From positions 1-43,586 of the forward strand of contig NZ_CAIWTY010000032.1 in the NCBI RefSeq assembly GCF_903915725.1: a stretch of DNA of 43,586 nt, in the 5' to 3' direction. This document shows, in pieces, positions 41,503 through 43,586 of the stretch. Below the pieces are notes generated by a model. The model searched no databases and was not told the origin of the DNA. It worked only from the letters and a program-made list of their open reading frames with translations. The first letter of the stretch is position 1, and every line of letters starts with the position of its first letter. A program made the translations under genes and the position numbers. This DNA comes from an uncultured Rhodopila sp. (GTDB lineage Bacteria; Pseudomonadota; Alphaproteobacteria; Acetobacterales; Acetobacteraceae).

Positions 41503-42056
41503 CCGTCGAAGCCCTGGCGATCTCCGACGTTAAGCTGATCACCCCGCCCCGCTACAAGGATCCGCGCGGGTTCTTCTCGGAAACCTGGAACCAGGCACGA
41601 TTCGCCGATTACGGTATCCCCGGGCCGTTCATCCAGGACAACCATGCCTTCTCCACCGGCATCGGCGTCCTGCGCGGGCTGCATTGCCAGATTGGCCCGA
41701 ATGCCCAGGGTAAGCTGGTGCGCTGCGTGAGGGGCGCGGTCTATGATGTGGCGGTGGATGCGCGGACCGGCTCGCCGACATTCGGCAAACATGTCGGCGC
41801 GACGATCAGCGCGGAGAACTGGACGCAGATCTGGGTTCCCGCCGGTTTCCTGCACGCCTACTGCACGCTGACCGACGAGACCGAGGTGATCTACAAGGTC
41901 ACCGGCGCCTACGACAAGGCGGCCGAGCGCGGCGTGATCTGGAACGATCCGGATATCGGCATCGATTGGCCGGTACCGGCCGACACGGTGATCCTGTCGG
42001 ACAAGGACAAGATCTTGCCACGTCTGAGGGATCTGCCGCCGCTGTTCCACCTATGA
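41499..42056 (+). CDS. rfbC: dTDP-4-dehydrorhamnose 3,5-epimerase
   Basis: A 185-residue cupin. The catalytic His is in [19 protein letters not shown] and the Tyr-containing segment is [39 protein letters not shown] is the family N-terminus. It epimerises dTDP-4-keto-6-deoxyglucose at C3 and C5. The start is a GTG overlapping the rfbA stop, with GGGAGAA upstream. A palindromic repeat separates it from rfbD. Confidence 0.95.
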   Translation: MTVEALAISDVKLITPPRYKDPRGFFSETWNQARFADYGIPGPFIQDNHAFSTGIGVLRGLHCQIGPNAQGKLVRCVRGAVYDVAVDARTGSPTFGKHVGATISAENWTQIWVPAGFLHAYCTLTDETEVIYKVTGAYDKAAERGVIWNDPDIGIDWPVPADTVILSDKDKILPRLRDLPPLFHL

Positions 42057-42090
42057 GCCGACTGTCGCCGGCAGTCGCCGCCCCCAATCG

Positions 42091-42165
42091 TCGTGGCCCG
42101 GCTTGTCCGGGCCACCTCGCGCGGCACGCGCCGGCGATGGTTGCCCTGACACGCCGGGCCATTGA
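42091..42165. repeat. palindromic repeat R2 between rfbC and rfbD
   Basis: Starts TGGCCCGGCTTGTCCGGGCCA and ends ACGCCGGGCCATTGA, with a GGCAC...GGCGATGG link. It matches the copy at 35290-35363 inside the TPR gene. It fills the 141-base gap within the rfb operon and may form a hairpin in the mRNA. Confidence 0.75.
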
Positions 42166-42197
42166 TCGCACGCCAGGGACGTACCCTCCGGAGCCCC

Positions 42198-43088
42198 ATG
42201 CCTGACCGCCCCATCTTCGTAACCGGATCGACCGGTCAGCTCGCCTCCGCCCTGGCCGCCGCGGCCACCGGCATCACCCGCGCCGGCCGCCCGGAGTTCG
42301 ACTTCGACCGCCCCGACTCGATCGAAGCGGCATTCCGCGCCGCCAATCCGAGGCTGGTAATCAACGCCGCCGCCTATACCGCCGTCGATGCGGCGGAAAA
42401 GGATGTCGATGCCGCCTATCGCGCCAACCGCGACGGGCCGGCGATCCTGGCGCGGCTATGCGCCGAGGCTGGGATTCCGCTGATTCATGTCTCCACCGAC
42501 TACGTCTTCGACGGCACCAAGCCGGAGCCGTATGTCGAAGCCGATCCGGTCGGGCCGCAGGGAGTCTACGGCGCCAGCAAGCTGGCGGGCGAGCGGGCGG
42601 TGACGGAGTCCGGCGCCAAAGCGATCATCCTGCGCACCGCCTGGGTCTATGCCGCAACCGGGAAGAACTTCGTCCGCACCATGCTGGCCGTCGGCAAGAC
42701 CCGGGATCGCCTGACCGTCGTCGGCGACCAGCACGGCTGCCCGACCACCGCGGCGGATCTGGCCGGCGCGATCCTCGCGATCAGTGCGTTGATCGATCGC
42801 TCCGGCTGGCAGGACGCCTATCGCGGTATCTTCCACGCTGCCGGCACCGGCGCCACGACGTGGCATGGCCTGGCGGTCGCGACGTTTGAGGAAGCCGCCC
42901 GGCATGGCGCGAAGGTTCCGGACGTCGCGCCGATCGGCACCGCCGACTGGCCGACTCCGGCGAAGCGGCCGGCGAACTCGCGATTGGATTGCACGCGGCT
43001 GCGGGAGGTCTTCGGCGTGTCCCTGCCGCACTGGCGGGAGAGCCTGACCCGGACCGTCGATGCGATTTACGCGACGGCGCCTCCATAG
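42198..43088 (+). CDS. rfbD: dTDP-4-dehydrorhamnose reductase
   Basis: A 296-residue SDR. The cofactor motif is TGSTGQLASAL; family blocks are INAAAYTAVDAAEKDV, HVSTDYVFDGTKPEPY and the catalytic YGASKLAGERAV. It reduces the 4-keto group with NAD(P)H to give dTDP-L-rhamnose, the donor for surface polysaccharide. The ATG at 42198 has CCGGAG upstream; an in-frame upstream ATG at 42162 lies in the repeat and is unlikely. It is the last gene of the operon. Confidence 0.95.
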   Translation: MPDRPIFVTGSTGQLASALAAAATGITRAGRPEFDFDRPDSIEAAFRAANPRLVINAAAYTAVDAAEKDVDAAYRANRDGPAILARLCAEAGIPLIHVSTDYVFDGTKPEPYVEADPVGPQGVYGASKLAGERAVTESGAKAIILRTAWVYAATGKNFVRTMLAVGKTRDRLTVVGDQHGCPTTAADLAGAILAISALIDRSGWQDAYRGIFHAAGTGATTWHGLAVATFEEAARHGAKVPDVAPIGTADWPTPAKRPANSRLDCTRLREVFGVSLPHWRESLTRTVDAIYATAPP

Positions 43089-43155
43089 GCGTGGTCAGCG
43101 GGTAGGCGGTTCTCCGCTTTGGGGCAGTGCTGTGTCTTTGCGTCCGCGTTTCGAC

Positions 43156-43472
43156 GCAGAGTTCGCAGAGCGGGGCGCAGAGGGCGCAGAGGTGATTTTT
43201 ATGCCTGTTTACGAGGGCCGGTGTTTGCCGGCTGTCGTTGCCGGTGATGCTCCCGGCTGGGCCACCTCGTCATGCCGGCGACGCATGCCCCGCGAAGGCC
43301 GGGGATTGGCAACCACGCCTTTTGACCGCGCCCTGAAGGATGAGGATGGCGGGCTCCGCCAGCATGATTTCAAAGGTGGTAACCGGGATCGTTTTGGCAT
43401 GACCCGAAGCCATTCAATCCAGAAGAATAAAATCATCTCTGCGACCTCTGCGCCCCGCTCTGCGAACTCTGC
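43156..43472. mobile_element. MITE-like element with 46-base terminal inverted repeats
   Basis: The left end (43156-43202) is made of CGCAGAG-type units and ends GATTTTTAT. The right end (43427-43472) is its reverse complement with two mismatches and one single-base gap. About 224 bases lie between, containing pieces of the R1 and R2 palindromic repeats but no convincing gene. The arrangement fits a non-autonomous inverted-repeat element. It fills most of the 412-base gap 43089-43500 after rfbD; the other bases show nothing recognisable. Confidence 0.55.
43269..43368. repeat. R1-type palindromic repeat nested in the inverted-repeat element
   Basis: Begins GTCATGCCGG and contains CCACGCCTTTTGACCGCG, then GGATGGCGGGCTCCGCCAGC and ends in CATGATT. 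This follows the R1 plan seen at 24290 and 38504, with a shorter, diverged stem. A truncated R2-like piece (CCCGGCTGGGCCACC) abuts its left side at 43253-43267. Confidence 0.55.
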
Positions 43473-43500
43473 TACGAAAATAGAGCCTCTGTCGCTCCTG

Positions 43501-43586
43501 CTACTTCGCCACCTCCCCAGAATGCGGATCGGCTTCCTTCGGTTGAATCGCGACGACGTAGCCCAGGCGCTCCAGCCGCCGCTTGA
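43501..43586 (-). CDS. C-terminal end of an unidentified gene (partial)
   Basis: The last 28 codons of a minus-strand frame enter from the right edge and stop at TAG (43503-43501). The visible tail (KRRLERLGYVVAIQPKEADP) is basic then acidic. Its neighbourhood of repeats and its style recall the end of some transposases, but it is too short to assign. It is convergent with rfbD across the repeat element. Confidence 0.45.
   Translation of the reverse strand, partial: KRRLERLGYVVAIQPKEADPHSGEVAK

Noticed and set aside
1..43586. CRISPR array
   Set aside because: No series of regularly spaced direct repeats was seen; the repeats present are palindromic single copies or an inverted pair.

Overview
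The window is chromosomal DNA of a GC-rich bacterium. Codon use, a FzlA-type GST ending in DLDF, hemH/hemE side by side, LigAB, cyclohexanecarboxylate genes and a LivFGHM-type importer all point to an alphaproteobacterium, most likely Rhodospirillales/Acetobacteraceae. No rRNA, tRNA or CRISPR array was seen.

Layout. (1) 1-1.8 kb: the start of a probable GlxA-type regulator, divergent from an isonitrile-hydratase-like DJ-1/PfpI protein, plus two small proteins. (2) 2.05-6.5 kb: ligA-ligB (protocatechuate 4,5-dioxygenase), a LysR regulator, and a DoxX / extradiol VOC dioxygenase / glutathionyl-hydroquinone reductase series that resembles a catechol- and quinone-detoxification module. (3) 6.5-18.3 kb: what looks like a full alicyclic acid pathway. 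It has a cyclohexanecarboxylate-CoA ligase (AliA-like), acyl-CoA dehydrogenase (AliB-like), enoyl-CoA hydratase (BadK-like), hydroxyacyl-CoA dehydrogenase (BadH) and ring-opening hydrolase (BadI), which together lead to pimeloyl-CoA. A TetR regulator, a MaoC-like protein and a five-gene branched-chain-type ABC importer go with it. Three related operator-like sequences lie at 10113, 11910 and 18418, in front of the three transcription units. A VIT-family metal transporter sits inside the cluster.

(4) 18.6-20.9 kb: a small unknown protein, an exported beta-propeller and an amidohydrolase. They are followed by an intergenic region with a strong intrinsic terminator that may end a small RNA. (5) 21.1-26.4 kb, minus strand: a degenerate GGDEF/EAL protein, Pal, a protein of unknown function, a TrpB2-type tryptophan synthase and a VapBC pair. 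(6) 26.7-32.4 kb: an orphan Phd antitoxin beside an AT-richer island holding a very compact four-gene operon: DNA methyltransferase, phosphoribosyltransferase-like protein with a helical/wHTH N-terminus, ORC/CDC6-like AAA+ ATPase, and an uncharacterised 321-residue protein. This is the best candidate for a poorly described, probably anti-phage, conflict system.

(7) 32.5-39.5 kb: hemH, hemE, a TPR/glycosyltransferase-like protein carrying an in-frame palindromic repeat, a PotD-like binding protein, FzlA, a tiny lipoprotein and a TetR regulator. (8) 39.5-43.1 kb: the dTDP-L-rhamnose operon rfbB-rfbA-rfbC-rfbD. (9) 43.1-43.6 kb: an element with 46-base terminal inverted repeats and the 3' end of an unidentified gene. 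Two families of dispersed palindromic repeats occur at several places (24.3, 35.3, 38.5, 42.1 and 43.3 kb). Functions are inferred from protein sequence read by eye; no database search was run.
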